The position numbers and the translations under genes are program-made. Source: an uncultured Acidobacteriaceae bacterium (GTDB taxonomy: Bacteria > Acidobacteriota > Terriglobia > Terriglobales > Acidobacteriaceae). From it: a stretch of 64,000 bases of DNA. A model generated the notes under the pieces. That model saw nothing but the letters and a program-made list of their open reading frames with translations. It made no database searches and was not told where the DNA came from. Where the stretch lies: NCBI GenBank assembly GCA_937879855.1, contig CALFMO010000009.1:281205-345204 (forward strand), read 5' to 3'. Positions 18,706 through 27,088 of the stretch are shown here, one piece after another (position 1 is the stretch's first letter; every line of letters begins with the position of its first letter).

Positions 18706-18856
18706 GTTTACATGAAATGTTAAAAACCGGAGCCGTGCTCGCCGCATCGCGCTGCATCCTCCCTCCAGATACGGCGACGACCCTAAACGCGTTACCACAT
18801 TCGATCCGCGCGCCAATACTGAGATACAGTAAGTGTCGAAAATTCCTGGAGACTAC

Positions 18857-21541
18857 ATGGACAACAAACTGGCCATCCTGCTCGGCGCGGTTCTATGTGT
18901 TGCCGTCTCGCAAGCATGCCTCGCTCAGCAACCGGCTCAGGTTCAACCGTCGACTACTGAGGCGGCTTATAAAGATTCCACCCTGCCTTTGGAACAGCGT
19001 GTCGGCGATCTGGTGTCTCGCATGACGCTCGAGGAAAAAATCTCGCAGCTGACTCATGTCGCGGATCCCATTCCCCGCCTCGGCATACCCGGCTACAACT
19101 GGTGGAATGAAGGGCTGCACGGCGTCGCTCGCGCCGGAGTTGCTACCGTGTTTCCGCAAGCGATTGGGATGGCGGCGACGTTCGACGAGCCACTAATGCG
19201 CCAGATCGGCGATGTAATTAGCACCGAATTTCGCGCCAAGTATTATGCGAACGTTCACAAGGACGGCTCGGCCGACTGGTATAAGGGCCTCACCGTCTGG
19301 TCGCCGAATATCAATATTTTTCGCGATCCGCGCTGGGGACGTGGCCAGGAAACTTACGGCGAAGATCCTTACTTGACGTCTCGAATGGGAGTCGCGTTCG
19401 TAAAAGGTCTGCAGGGCGACGATCCAAAATATCTCAAGACGGTTGCCACCCCCAAACATTTTGCGGTGCACAGCGGTCCGGAATCCACCCGTCATGCCGT
19501 GGACGTAGAAGCTTCGCGTCACGATATGGAGGACACTTATCTTCCGGCATTCCGCGCCACGGTCACAGAAGGAAAAGCAGGATCGGTGATGTGCGCCTAC
19601 AACTCTCTGAATGGCCAGCCCGCCTGCGCCAACGATACACTCCTCACGCAACATCTGCAGGGAGATTGGCGATTTCAAGGCTATGTCGTATCCGACTGCG
19701 GCGCTTTGACTGACGTATCCCAGGGACATCACTATGCAAAAAGCGTTCCCGAAGGCTTCGCCGCGGCGCTCAAAGCAGGAACCGATTTAGACTGCGTCGC
19801 TCCGAGTCATCCTGTAACTGTCGATCGCGACGCGCTGCTGCAGGCTGTCCACGACGGTCTTATTCCAGAAGCCGACCTCGACCGCGCCTTGAACCGCTTG
19901 TTCATCGCGCGTTTTCAGCTGGGAATGTTTGACCCGCCTTCGATGGTTCCGTACTCCAAAATCGCTCTGGCGGAGAATGACACGTTAGCGCATCGTCAGT
20001 TAGCGTTGAAAGCTGCGCGCGAGTCGATTGTCCTGCTGAAAAATCAGGACCAGTTTCTGCCACTGAAGAAAAAATATGGAACCATCGCCGTCATCGGCCC
20101 CAACGCGGACAGCCTTGATGCTCTAGTAGGCAATTACAATGGCACTCCGTCGCATCCAGTCACCGTTCTGGCGGGCATTCGCCGGCGCTTTCCGCAGTCG
20201 ACGGTCGTTTACGTGGAAGGCACAGGTTTAATCGGACCGGCGAGCCAGCCCATTCCTGCGGCCGCGCTTTATACAGATCAGTCCCGCACGAAGCATGGTT
20301 TGAAAGCTGAATACTTTTCGAACCCGAAGCTGGAGGACGCTCCGGCGCTCACACGCGTCGATTCGAATGTGAACTTCGTGTGGGGATTTACCGGAGTTTC
20401 CCCGAAGCTTGCAAAAAACTATTCTGTGCGCTGGACAGGAGTGCTGCTCCCATCGGAGACCGCCGATTACGTGATTGGCTTCACCGGGCAGGACGGCTAC
20501 CGCCTGTGGCTCGATAATAATCTGATCGTCGAAGACTGGACCACGCATCGCCCCGCCACGAGCAACACGAAACAACTTCACCTGGAAAAGGGTCACGCTT
20601 ACGCGCTCAAGATCGAATATTTCCAGACTGTTCGCGGGGCCGAAGCCCGACTGACGTGGAGCATTCCGGGCCGGCAGGAACAGCAGGCTGTCGATGCCGC
20701 CCACAATGCAGACCTGGTGATCGTTGCCATGGGGCTGTCGGCGCGCGTGGAAGGCGAAGAGATGAATGTGCACACCGAGGGTTTTGCCGGCGGAGATCGA
20801 ACCAGCCTCGATCTGCCCAAACCGCAGCAGGAACTTCTGGAGCGAATCGTGGCTGCGGGCAAACCAACCGTGCTTGTCTTGCTGAACGGAAGCGCGCTCG
20901 CCGTAAATTGGGCGCATGAAAAACTGCCCGCGATTCTCGAAGCCTGGTACCCCGGCGGCCAGGGAGGCACAGCCATCGCCGAAATTCTCGCGGGGGATTT
21001 CAGTCCGGGCGGACGCTTGCCCGTCACGTTTTACAAATCCGTCGAGCAGCTTCCTCCGTTCGACGATTACTCGATGGCAAAGCGCACATACCGCTACTTC
21101 GAGGGAGAGCCTTTATATCCATTCGGATTCGGTCTGAGTTATACGACGTTCGCCTATCGCAACGTGAAAGTCGACCAGGAGACAGTGCCTGCCAACGGCA
21201 GCGTGAAAATTTCGGTCGACCTGACCAACACCGGCGCGATGTCTGGAGACGAAGTCGTGCAGCTATATCTGACACACTCCGGCGTCGCGGGCGCGCCGAT
21301 CCGCGCGCTGCAAGGCGTGCAACGGGTGCATCTTCCACGTGGCGCCAAGCAAACCGTTTCGTTCACCCTGCAGGATCGCGGCTTGAGTATTGTCGACGAG
21401 GCCGGCAAGCGCCGCATCGTTCCGGGCGTCGTCGATGTTTGGATCGGCGGCGATCAGCCGGAAACTCGTTCCGGCCTGCCGAAGACAGCTGGTGCCGCAA
21501 CCAGATTCACCATCGTCGGCGAAGCTACGCTGCCGGATTAA
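18857..21541 (+). CDS. GH3 beta-glycosidase (beta-xylosidase/glucosidase type) with PA14 insert
   Basis: An 894-residue secreted exo-glycosidase. A signal peptide ends near CLAQQ. The GH3 N-terminal barrel runs to about residue 375; the catalytic nucleophile is the Asp in YVVSDCGALTD. The C-terminal alpha/beta domain is interrupted by a PA14 domain (about 480-610, with HGLKAEYFSN and GFTGQDGYRLWLDNN), which in this family shapes the active-site entrance. A fibronectin-III-like domain ends the protein (about 765-880). The start at 18857 has GGAGA six bases upstream. The order resembles BxlB-type xylan beta-xylosidases, and the next gene, 24 bases on, encodes a CE15-type esterase, so hemicellulose breakdown is a reasonable inference. 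Substrate could also be a beta-glucoside. Confidence 0.92.
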   Translation: MDNKLAILLGAVLCVAVSQACLAQQPAQVQPSTTEAAYKDSTLPLEQRVGDLVSRMTLEEKISQLTHVADPIPRLGIPGYNWWNEGLHGVARAGVATVFPQAIGMAATFDEPLMRQIGDVISTEFRAKYYANVHKDGSADWYKGLTVWSPNINIFRDPRWGRGQETYGEDPYLTSRMGVAFVKGLQGDDPKYLKTVATPKHFAVHSGPESTRHAVDVEASRHDMEDTYLPAFRATVTEGKAGSVMCAYNSLNGQPACANDTLLTQHLQGDWRFQGYVVSDCGALTDVSQGHHYAKSVPEGFAAALKAGTDLDCVAPSHPVTVDRDALLQAVHDGLIPEADLDRALNRLFIARFQLGMFDPPSMVPYSKIALAENDTLAHRQLALKAARESIVLLKNQDQFLPLKKKYGTIAVIGPNADSLDALVGNYNGTPSHPVTVLAGIRRRFPQSTVVYVEGTGLIGPASQPIPAAALYTDQSRTKHGLKAEYFSNPKLEDAPALTRVDSNVNFVWGFTGVSPKLAKNYSVRWTGVLLPSETADYVIGFTGQDGYRLWLDNNLIVEDWTTHRPATSNTKQLHLEKGHAYALKIEYFQTVRGAEARLTWSIPGRQEQQAVDAAHNADLVIVAMGLSARVEGEEMNVHTEGFAGGDRTSLDLPKPQQELLERIVAAGKPTVLVLLNGSALAVNWAHEKLPAILEAWYPGGQGGTAIAEILAGDFSPGGRLPVTFYKSVEQLPPFDDYSMAKRTYRYFEGEPLYPFGFGLSYTTFAYRNVKVDQETVPANGSVKISVDLTNTGAMSGDEVVQLYLTHSGVAGAPIRALQGVQRVHLPRGAKQTVSFTLQDRGLSIVDEAGKRRIVPGVVDVWIGGDQPETRSGLPKTAGAATRFTIVGEATLPD

Positions 21542-21565
21542 ACGACGTCGTCGCAGGAGCTCAAA

Positions 21566-22960
21566 TTGAGAATGCGATTGCAATTGTTTGGTTCAGCCTT
21601 ATTCGCTCTGGTCGCCACCGCGAACGTCTTCTCGCAGTCGCCCGCAGCCAGTCCATCTCCGCCGGCACAACTTACATCGGAGCAGGACCACCAGCGCATA
21701 ATGGATCTGCTTCACATTACTTCCCTGCGGCGCGGCGCAGACGGAGACCCGAAATCACCGAACGCCGCCAATTACGACAAGACCAAGGCCACTCCCTACC
21801 CAAACCTACCTGACCCGCTGCTTTTGAAGAATGGCAAGAAGGTAACGACGGCGCAGATCTGGTGGCACGACCGGCGCCCCGAAATCATTGCGGATTTCGA
21901 CCGCGAAATCTACGGCCGCGTTCCCAAGAACACGCCGAAGGTAAATTGGGAAGTTGTTAGTACAACAAAAGAGATGAATGGCGAAACCCCAATCATCACC
22001 AAAAAACTAATTGGGCACGTGGACAACTCAGCGTACCCGCTTGTGACCGTGAACATCGACGTGACGCTGACGACGCCAGCGAAGGCGAGCGGCCCGGTTC
22101 CCGTGATGATGGAATTCGGTTTGAGCCCTGAAGTTCTGGCAGCTCTGACTAAACGTTATCCCCAGATGTTTGCCCCCACCTCGGGACCATCGTGGCAGCA
22201 GCAGATTCTCGCCAAGGGCTGGGGATACGCCGTCTACATTCCCACCACTGTGCAAGCAGATAAGGGCGACGGCCTCACTCAGGGAGTGATTGGCCTCGTC
22301 AATAAAGGTCAACCCCGCAAACTGGACGACTGGGGCGCACTGTGCGCCTGGGCGTGGGGCGCCAGCCGCGCGCTCGACTATTTTGAGACCGACAAATCGG
22401 TAGATGCCAAACAAGTTGGTGTTGAAGGTCACTCGCGTTACGGCAAGGCGGCGCTGGTCGCCATGTCTTACGATTCTCGATTTGCCATCGCGTATATCAG
22501 TTCATCCGGCGAAGGCGGTGCCAAGCTCTTCCGGCGGAACTTCGGCGAGCAAATCGGAAACGTGGCTGGAACCGGCGAATACCACTGGATGGCAGGCAAT
22601 TTTCTGAAATATGCCGGCCCGCTGACCGAAAATGATTTGCCGGTGGACGCGCACGAACTGATCGCGCTCTGCGCTCCACGTCCAGTTTTCATCGGCGCCG
22701 GAGCGACGCAGGGCGATGGGTGGGTCGACGCGAAAGGCATGTTCCTGGCCGCAGTCGGCGCTGCCCCGGTGTACAAGCTTTTAGGCAAGAAGGACCTTGG
22801 AACCAGCCAGTTTCCGCCGATCGAAACCGCGTTGATCGATGGCGACATTGCGTTCCGGCAACATTCGGCGGGGCATACCCCTGCACCCAACTGGCCGACG
22901 TTTCTTGCATTCGCCAGTCGCTACTTAAAAGAACCAAGGCCAGAATCGCCGACGCATTGA
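21566..22960 (+). CDS. CE15-type glucuronoyl esterase-like secreted alpha/beta hydrolase
   Basis: A 464-residue exported protein with signal peptide (cleavage near VFSQ). The hydrolase domain has the CE15 hallmark around the nucleophile serine, VEGHSRYGKAAL, equivalent to GCSRxGK, and a late catalytic histidine in QHSAGHTP. The position where the family usually has Gln-Glu-Ser-Gly reads SSSGEGG, so the catalytic acid may have moved. CE15 enzymes cut the ester between 4-O-methylglucuronate of xylan and lignin alcohols. Its location beside the GH3 gene and near a complete glucuronate pathway supports this role. The TTG start at 21566 has AGGAG seven bases upstream; ATG 21572 is an alternative. 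Confidence 0.85.
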   Translation: MRMRLQLFGSALFALVATANVFSQSPAASPSPPAQLTSEQDHQRIMDLLHITSLRRGADGDPKSPNAANYDKTKATPYPNLPDPLLLKNGKKVTTAQIWWHDRRPEIIADFDREIYGRVPKNTPKVNWEVVSTTKEMNGETPIITKKLIGHVDNSAYPLVTVNIDVTLTTPAKASGPVPVMMEFGLSPEVLAALTKRYPQMFAPTSGPSWQQQILAKGWGYAVYIPTTVQADKGDGLTQGVIGLVNKGQPRKLDDWGALCAWAWGASRALDYFETDKSVDAKQVGVEGHSRYGKAALVAMSYDSRFAIAYISSSGEGGAKLFRRNFGEQIGNVAGTGEYHWMAGNFLKYAGPLTENDLPVDAHELIALCAPRPVFIGAGATQGDGWVDAKGMFLAAVGAAPVYKLLGKKDLGTSQFPPIETALIDGDIAFRQHSAGHTPAPNWPTFLAFASRYLKEPRPESPTH

Positions 22961-23008
22961 GCACGCTTACACCCGGGAGACAAAGATGTGAACAATGCCG
23001 AGGATAGG

Positions 23009-23332
23009 CTATTTCTTGTTCGCGGCCTTGATTTGTTGAACCAGCGCGTCGATCTCCTCCGGTGTTAACTTACCTGCGAACTTCGGCATACGGTGTTTGC
23101 CGTTAGTGATGATGTCGCGCAGCTCGTCGGCTGAGGTAGCCGCGGTTTTTTCCGAGACGAGCGACGGCCCGGCGAAATGGCGGCCTTCAGCGGTTTTTCC
23201 GTGACACTTCGCGCAGTCTTTTTGGAAGACCGGGTTCTTCGTCAAGCCTGCATCCGATGGCGCAGTTTGACCGAATGCCGCAACGAATGCGAACAATAAA
23301 ACGAACACGAACATGAGTTGGAACGTTTTCAC
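23009..23332 (-). CDS. Small periplasmic c-type cytochrome
   Basis: A 107-residue class I cytochrome c. A signal peptide (FQLMFVFVLLFAFVAAFGQ) is followed by the haem-binding motif CAKCH and the distal axial ligand in HRMPKF, then a terminal helix LTPEEIDALVQQI. The GTG at 23332 is favoured because AGGTG precedes it; ATG 23353 would add seven residues. It is a mono-haem electron carrier of the periplasm; the partner oxidase is not in view. It is convergent with the CE15 gene and lies downstream of the htrA terminator. Confidence 0.88.
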   Translation of the reverse strand: MKTFQLMFVFVLLFAFVAAFGQTAPSDAGLTKNPVFQKDCAKCHGKTAEGRHFAGPSLVSEKTAATSADELRDIITNGKHRMPKFAGKLTPEEIDALVQQIKAANKK

Positions 23333-23398
23333 GTGACACCTAGTCAACTCCATAAGCTTTATAGTACGACGGATGACTCAAGCGGGGCCGCCACGCAG

Positions 23399-23440
23399 AA
23401 AAAGAAAACGCCGCACTCCCGATCGGAAAGGAGTGCGGCG
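23399..23440 (-). terminator. Strong Rho-independent terminator of htrA
   Basis: A perfect 11-bp stem (23409-23419 with 23430-23440, ten-base loop) followed on the minus strand by TTTTCTTTTT. It is 23 bases past the htrA stop codon. Confidence 0.9.
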
Positions 23441-23462
23441 TAATTGAGCGGACTTCTATCGA

Positions 23463-25019
23463 CTAGGAAGCTCCTTCCGGAGAATGCAGCACCCGGAAGG
23501 AATTGCCACCACTCGACCAGACCAGCAACAATGCGTCCTGGCCCTTAGGCACATTCGCCAGGGCTTCCTTCACATCGCTGGCACTTTGGACCTTGTGGCG
23601 ATTCACTTCGAGGATGATGTCTCCCTGCTGCAGACCGGCGTTGTCAGCAGAGCTTCCAGGCTGCACTTGTTCGATCACGGCACCGTGGATGTCGCGCGGC
23701 GCCTGTAGCTGATCGCGCAGTTCGGGCGTAAGGTTGCTTAAGCCAATTCCCCAGCGCATCTTGCCTTCGCTGCTGGAAGAGTTATCGCTGCCCTCCGCCG
23801 AGTGACGGCCAAGCGCCTCCAAGGTGACCGGAATGCTCATGCTCTTTCCGCTACGCAGAACGGTAAGCATGATCTTGGTGCCGGGCTGTTTCTGTCCGAC
23901 CAGTACCTGGAGTTCGCCCGAGTCGTTGACCTTCTGGCCGTCGATTTCGGTGATCACATCGCCGATCTGCAGGCCCGCTTTTGCTCCGGGCGAGTCGGGA
24001 TCGACTTGCGTAACCACGCCACCAACCGCCGTCTTGTCGTCAAAGAACTTCGCGTTCTCTGGCGTCATATCCGCGATTCCAATCCCGATATGACCGTGGC
24101 TCACTTTTCCGTAGCGAATCAGAGTTTCCACAGTCGGCCTTACGATCTGCGTCGGAATCGCAAATCCCATGCCTGAGAAAGTTCCCGAAGGAGATAGCAG
24201 GAAAGTATTGATCCCAATCACCTCACCGCGGGCATCGACCAGCGGTCCGCCGGAGTTGCCGGGATTGATGGCCGCATCGGTCTGGATGAACTCACCCGGC
24301 TTCGTTCGATCTTCGACGTCGGGGTTCGCACGATTGATGGCGCTCACGATTCCGCGCGTCACCGTAAAGCGCATTCCGTACGGGTTGCCGAACGCCAGCA
24401 CGGTTTGACCGGGCCGCACTTCTTTCGAGTCGCCCCATGGAACGCTCGGCAGATCCGTGGCATCCACCTTAAGAACTGCCAGGTCGGTCAAAGGATCGGT
24501 TCCAACCACTTTCGCTTTCAGAACTCGACGATTGCTGGTGGTCACGCGAACGTCCACCGCTCCATCGACCACGTGGTTGTTGGTGACGATGTATCCATCG
24601 GGCGAAATCACCACGCCGCTGCCCATACCGTGCTCGATCTGGGGTTGGCCGTGCCGCATGTGCGGTCCAAAGAACTGGCCGAACGGGCTGCCCTGGCCGC
24701 CGAAGAACTGTTGCATGTCGTCAGGAATCTGTTGGCCAGAAGCCTCCGCTTTAGTTTTCGAGGTCACCGTGACGTTAACCACCGCCGGCGTGACCCGAGC
24801 CGCCAGAGTTTCCATCGCCTTATCCAGAGCCAGCAGCGAGCCGACGCTGTCTACATCGAGTGGCGCGGCTGAGGGCGCGGCGACTGCCGCCCGGGCCGCG
24901 GTTGGTTTCACGCATTCATAAGTTACGAACGAGCCGACCAGGCCGAGTGCAATGACGGGCACGGCCAGCCGTCGCATCCATCTTTTTGTGCTGTCTTTCA
25001 ACTGCATTCCTACATTCAT
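23463..25019 (-). CDS. htrA: HtrA/DegP-type periplasmic serine protease with two PDZ domains
   Basis: A 518-residue envelope protease/chaperone. An N-terminal hydrophobic segment (about residues 16-38) exports or anchors it. The trypsin-like domain has the full catalytic triad: His in TNNHVVDG, Asp in DLAVLKV and Ser in GNSGGP. Two PDZ domains follow (about 310-400 and 420-510), as in DegP/DegQ. The start at 25019 is upstream of a second Met; AAAGGAAAC is the likely ribosome binding site though rather far. An operator almost identical to that of blaI lies at 25051-25066, just upstream, so BlaI control is likely. A strong terminator follows. It degrades misfolded envelope proteins. Confidence 0.93.
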   Translation of the reverse strand: MNVGMQLKDSTKRWMRRLAVPVIALGLVGSFVTYECVKPTAARAAVAAPSAAPLDVDSVGSLLALDKAMETLAARVTPAVVNVTVTSKTKAEASGQQIPDDMQQFFGGQGSPFGQFFGPHMRHGQPQIEHGMGSGVVISPDGYIVTNNHVVDGAVDVRVTTSNRRVLKAKVVGTDPLTDLAVLKVDATDLPSVPWGDSKEVRPGQTVLAFGNPYGMRFTVTRGIVSAINRANPDVEDRTKPGEFIQTDAAINPGNSGGPLVDARGEVIGINTFLLSPSGTFSGMGFAIPTQIVRPTVETLIRYGKVSHGHIGIGIADMTPENAKFFDDKTAVGGVVTQVDPDSPGAKAGLQIGDVITEIDGQKVNDSGELQVLVGQKQPGTKIMLTVLRSGKSMSIPVTLEALGRHSAEGSDNSSSSEGKMRWGIGLSNLTPELRDQLQAPRDIHGAVIEQVQPGSSADNAGLQQGDIILEVNRHKVQSASDVKEALANVPKGQDALLLVWSSGGNSFRVLHSPEGAS

Positions 25020-25050
25020 GGGTGTTAGTTTCCTTTCGAGATTTTCGTAC

Positions 25051-25066
25051 AACTAATTCGTTAGTT
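25051..25066. promoter_or_regulatory. BlaI-type operator upstream of htrA
   Basis: AACTAATTCGTTAGTT: inverted arms AACTAA and TTAGTT with a four-base centre, 32 bases before the htrA start. It differs at one position of 16 from the site upstream of blaI (26995-27010). Confidence 0.7.
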
Positions 25067-25105
25067 TCTAAGAGCGATCTCTGTCTCTTTGCTCATTCCT
25101 TCCAG

Positions 25106-26560
25106 TTAAGTTTGTTTCGCGGGAATCTTGTTATTGCCGGGATCGGCCACCGGATGCAGAACCATCACGCGCCACAGCTGGATCTGATATACCGGCCGAT
25201 CCGTGGCGTCGTCCTCGCCGCCTTCAACAATCACGAAAAACGTGTTCGTGAAAACTACCTGAGTAACGTCCGCCTTGTTGAGCCTGGCATTCGTCAGCCC
25301 AACATTCGCTTGTCGAACATTTGCCTGCGCAACCATGCTGCCCGCACATTTCGCAGTGGCGGTGTGCTTCCCTAGAACCTTGCCTTCATAAGTCTCAGAG
25401 TTGCGATGAACCGGACGCGTGCTCGAACTGGCCCCGACGACGCGGACCGGCTGCGGTCGAAACACGGCCCTCGTTATAGGCAGCGTCGAAAGCGGTGTTC
25501 CTGTTGAAGAATTGGCTACCACGGAACCAGCTACAGGACTTGTCCCGTTATCACTGAACGCAACCAGCTTCGGCGCCCTTGAAACACTCAGGACGCAGAC
25601 AAAGGCGAATCCCGCCACGAGCGACACGGCCGATTTCCAGGTGCGACCACGGCCAGCCGGCCGATTTCCGTCCAGAATCTGCGCCACTCGCAGCGATGTC
25701 TGGCGAATTCGTCCCAGCGCCGCTTGTGCCAGCGCGATGCTGCGCTGAACCAAAGTCCGCTCCGCCAGGTGCCTCAGGCATTCCGCATAAGCGCGTGGGC
25801 TCGCCGTCTCCGCGATCACCACGTCGTCGCACGCCATCTCGCGTTCCAGCGACACTCGTTTCTCAATCCACCACACCGCGGGATGAAAGAAGAGGAGCGC
25901 CTTCACAACTTTCTGCGCCAAGTTCGTCCAGTCGTCCCAGCGACCCAGATGCGCCAGTTCGTGCAGCAGAATCTGGTTCAATTCGTTGGCCGACAGTTCT
26001 TGCATCACCCAACCTGGAACGATAACCAGCGGCTTGATAAAACCGACGGCCGTCGGAATATTCACCAGATCGGACGTGCAAAGCGTGACCGGCCGGTTCC
26101 CTCGGTTGCGTTCAAGCGTTTCTCGCACGCGAGGCTCTAGCCCCTCCGCATCAATCTCCACGCAACTCTTGCGCAGAAAGCGCAGATGCCACAGGCCTCG
26201 GCCAACCCTCAGCAAAGACCAGACTGCAATCACTGCCCACGCTCCGACAGCGTAAAGTGCCCAGGATCCCGGCACCATAATTACAGAGCTAACGGCTTTC
26301 GCTGGACTGACCACACGCGACGACCCGGCAACCAGAGGAAGAACCGCAATGGCCATCAGAGCAGAAAACCAAACCGCGAACCGTGTGCCCGAATTCTGCC
26401 GCCGAGCCATTCCCAGCACAAGGCCCGCGAAGATCGCAATCAGCGTCCCCTCCACCAGGCAGTCCACGATCTGCAGCGCCGAAGTCTGCGCGAGGGCGTT
26501 TAGACCAGCCGCATTAAGGGCGACTGCACTGACATGGAAGGCCTCGATCATATCCGTCAC
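25106..26560 (-). CDS. M56 (BlaR1/MecR1-type) membrane zinc metalloprotease
   Basis: A 484-residue sensor-protease. Several N-terminal membrane helices (to about 130) flank the cytoplasmic M56 protease domain with the zinc motif HELAHLGRWDDW and a downstream REMACDD glutamate region. Another hydrophobic helix (about 305-325) leads into a C-terminal periplasmic part that is not a penicillin-binding domain. It contains a short run that looks like pentapeptide repeats (QANVRQANVGLTNARLN). The GTG start overlaps the blaI stop by four bases (GTGA), so translation is coupled. BlaR1 proteins sense a ligand outside and cause BlaI cleavage; the ligand here is unknown and need not be a beta-lactam. Confidence 0.88.
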   Translation of the reverse strand: MTDMIEAFHVSAVALNAAGLNALAQTSALQIVDCLVEGTLIAIFAGLVLGMARRQNSGTRFAVWFSALMAIAVLPLVAGSSRVVSPAKAVSSVIMVPGSWALYAVGAWAVIAVWSLLRVGRGLWHLRFLRKSCVEIDAEGLEPRVRETLERNRGNRPVTLCTSDLVNIPTAVGFIKPLVIVPGWVMQELSANELNQILLHELAHLGRWDDWTNLAQKVVKALLFFHPAVWWIEKRVSLEREMACDDVVIAETASPRAYAECLRHLAERTLVQRSIALAQAALGRIRQTSLRVAQILDGNRPAGRGRTWKSAVSLVAGFAFVCVLSVSRAPKLVAFSDNGTSPVAGSVVANSSTGTPLSTLPITRAVFRPQPVRVVGASSSTRPVHRNSETYEGKVLGKHTATAKCAGSMVAQANVRQANVGLTNARLNKADVTQVVFTNTFFVIVEGGEDDATDRPVYQIQLWRVMVLHPVADPGNNKIPAKQT

Positions 26561-26934
26561 TTGCTCCCTTCCAGCAGCTGGCGCAGGCGAGCCAGTTCTT
26601 CTGCATCAATGCTGGTTTCTTCCAGAACATTCAGAGCGAGCAATTCATGGGAGTTCCCGAAGAACCGGCTGACCAGATGCCGCACTTCAAAGCGGGTCGC
26701 ATCCTTGCGATCCACCAGCGGCAAATACACATGAGCCCGCTTATCTTTCGAGTGCTTGACGTATCCCTTTTTCTCCAGGATGCGGACGATGGTCAGAACG
26801 GAGTTGTACGCCAAGGGCGGCTTGGCAGGCAGAGCCTGCAAGACCTCGTGGACGGTCGCCGAGCCCCGATCCCACAGCACATTCATAATGCGCAGTTCGG
26901 CTTCGGTTAGAGTTGCCGACTTACTACGAGCCAA
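26557..26934 (-). CDS. blaI: BlaI/MecI-family transcriptional repressor
   Basis: A 125-residue winged-helix repressor: TEAELRIMNVLWDRGSATVH begins the DNA-binding domain and YNSVLTIVRILEKKGYV is the recognition part; the C-terminal third is the dimerisation region cleaved on induction in characterised members. The TTG start at 26934 is supported by AGGAGG five bases upstream. It overlaps the M56 gene, the usual BlaI-BlaR1 pair. A palindromic operator precedes it, and a near-identical one precedes htrA, giving autoregulation plus control of the protease. Confidence 0.92.
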   Translation of the reverse strand: MARSKSATLTEAELRIMNVLWDRGSATVHEVLQALPAKPPLAYNSVLTIVRILEKKGYVKHSKDKRAHVYLPLVDRKDATRFEVRHLVSRFFGNSHELLALNVLEETSIDAEELARLRQLLEGSK

Positions 26935-26967
26935 TGCGTCCTCCTGAGATTCACCGCGTCACTATAG

Positions 26968-27010
26968 ATTTGACGGGAGCGAGCCAGAAACGTCAACTAA
27001 TTAGTTAGTT
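26968..27010 (-). promoter_or_regulatory. blaI promoter with BlaI-type operator
   Basis: The operator AACTAATTAGTTAGTT spans 26995-27010. On the minus strand TTGACG (26996-26991) overlaps its edge and TCAAAT (26973-26968) follows after 17 bases, a plausible -35/-10 pair. A bound repressor would occlude the -35 element. Confidence 0.6.
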
Positions 27011-27088
27011 GCATTGACTGAATGCCGAGATGCCCGCACCTCCTCGGATCTGTTCAGTTCTGTAAGTTATTCGAGTGCAATAGCTTAG

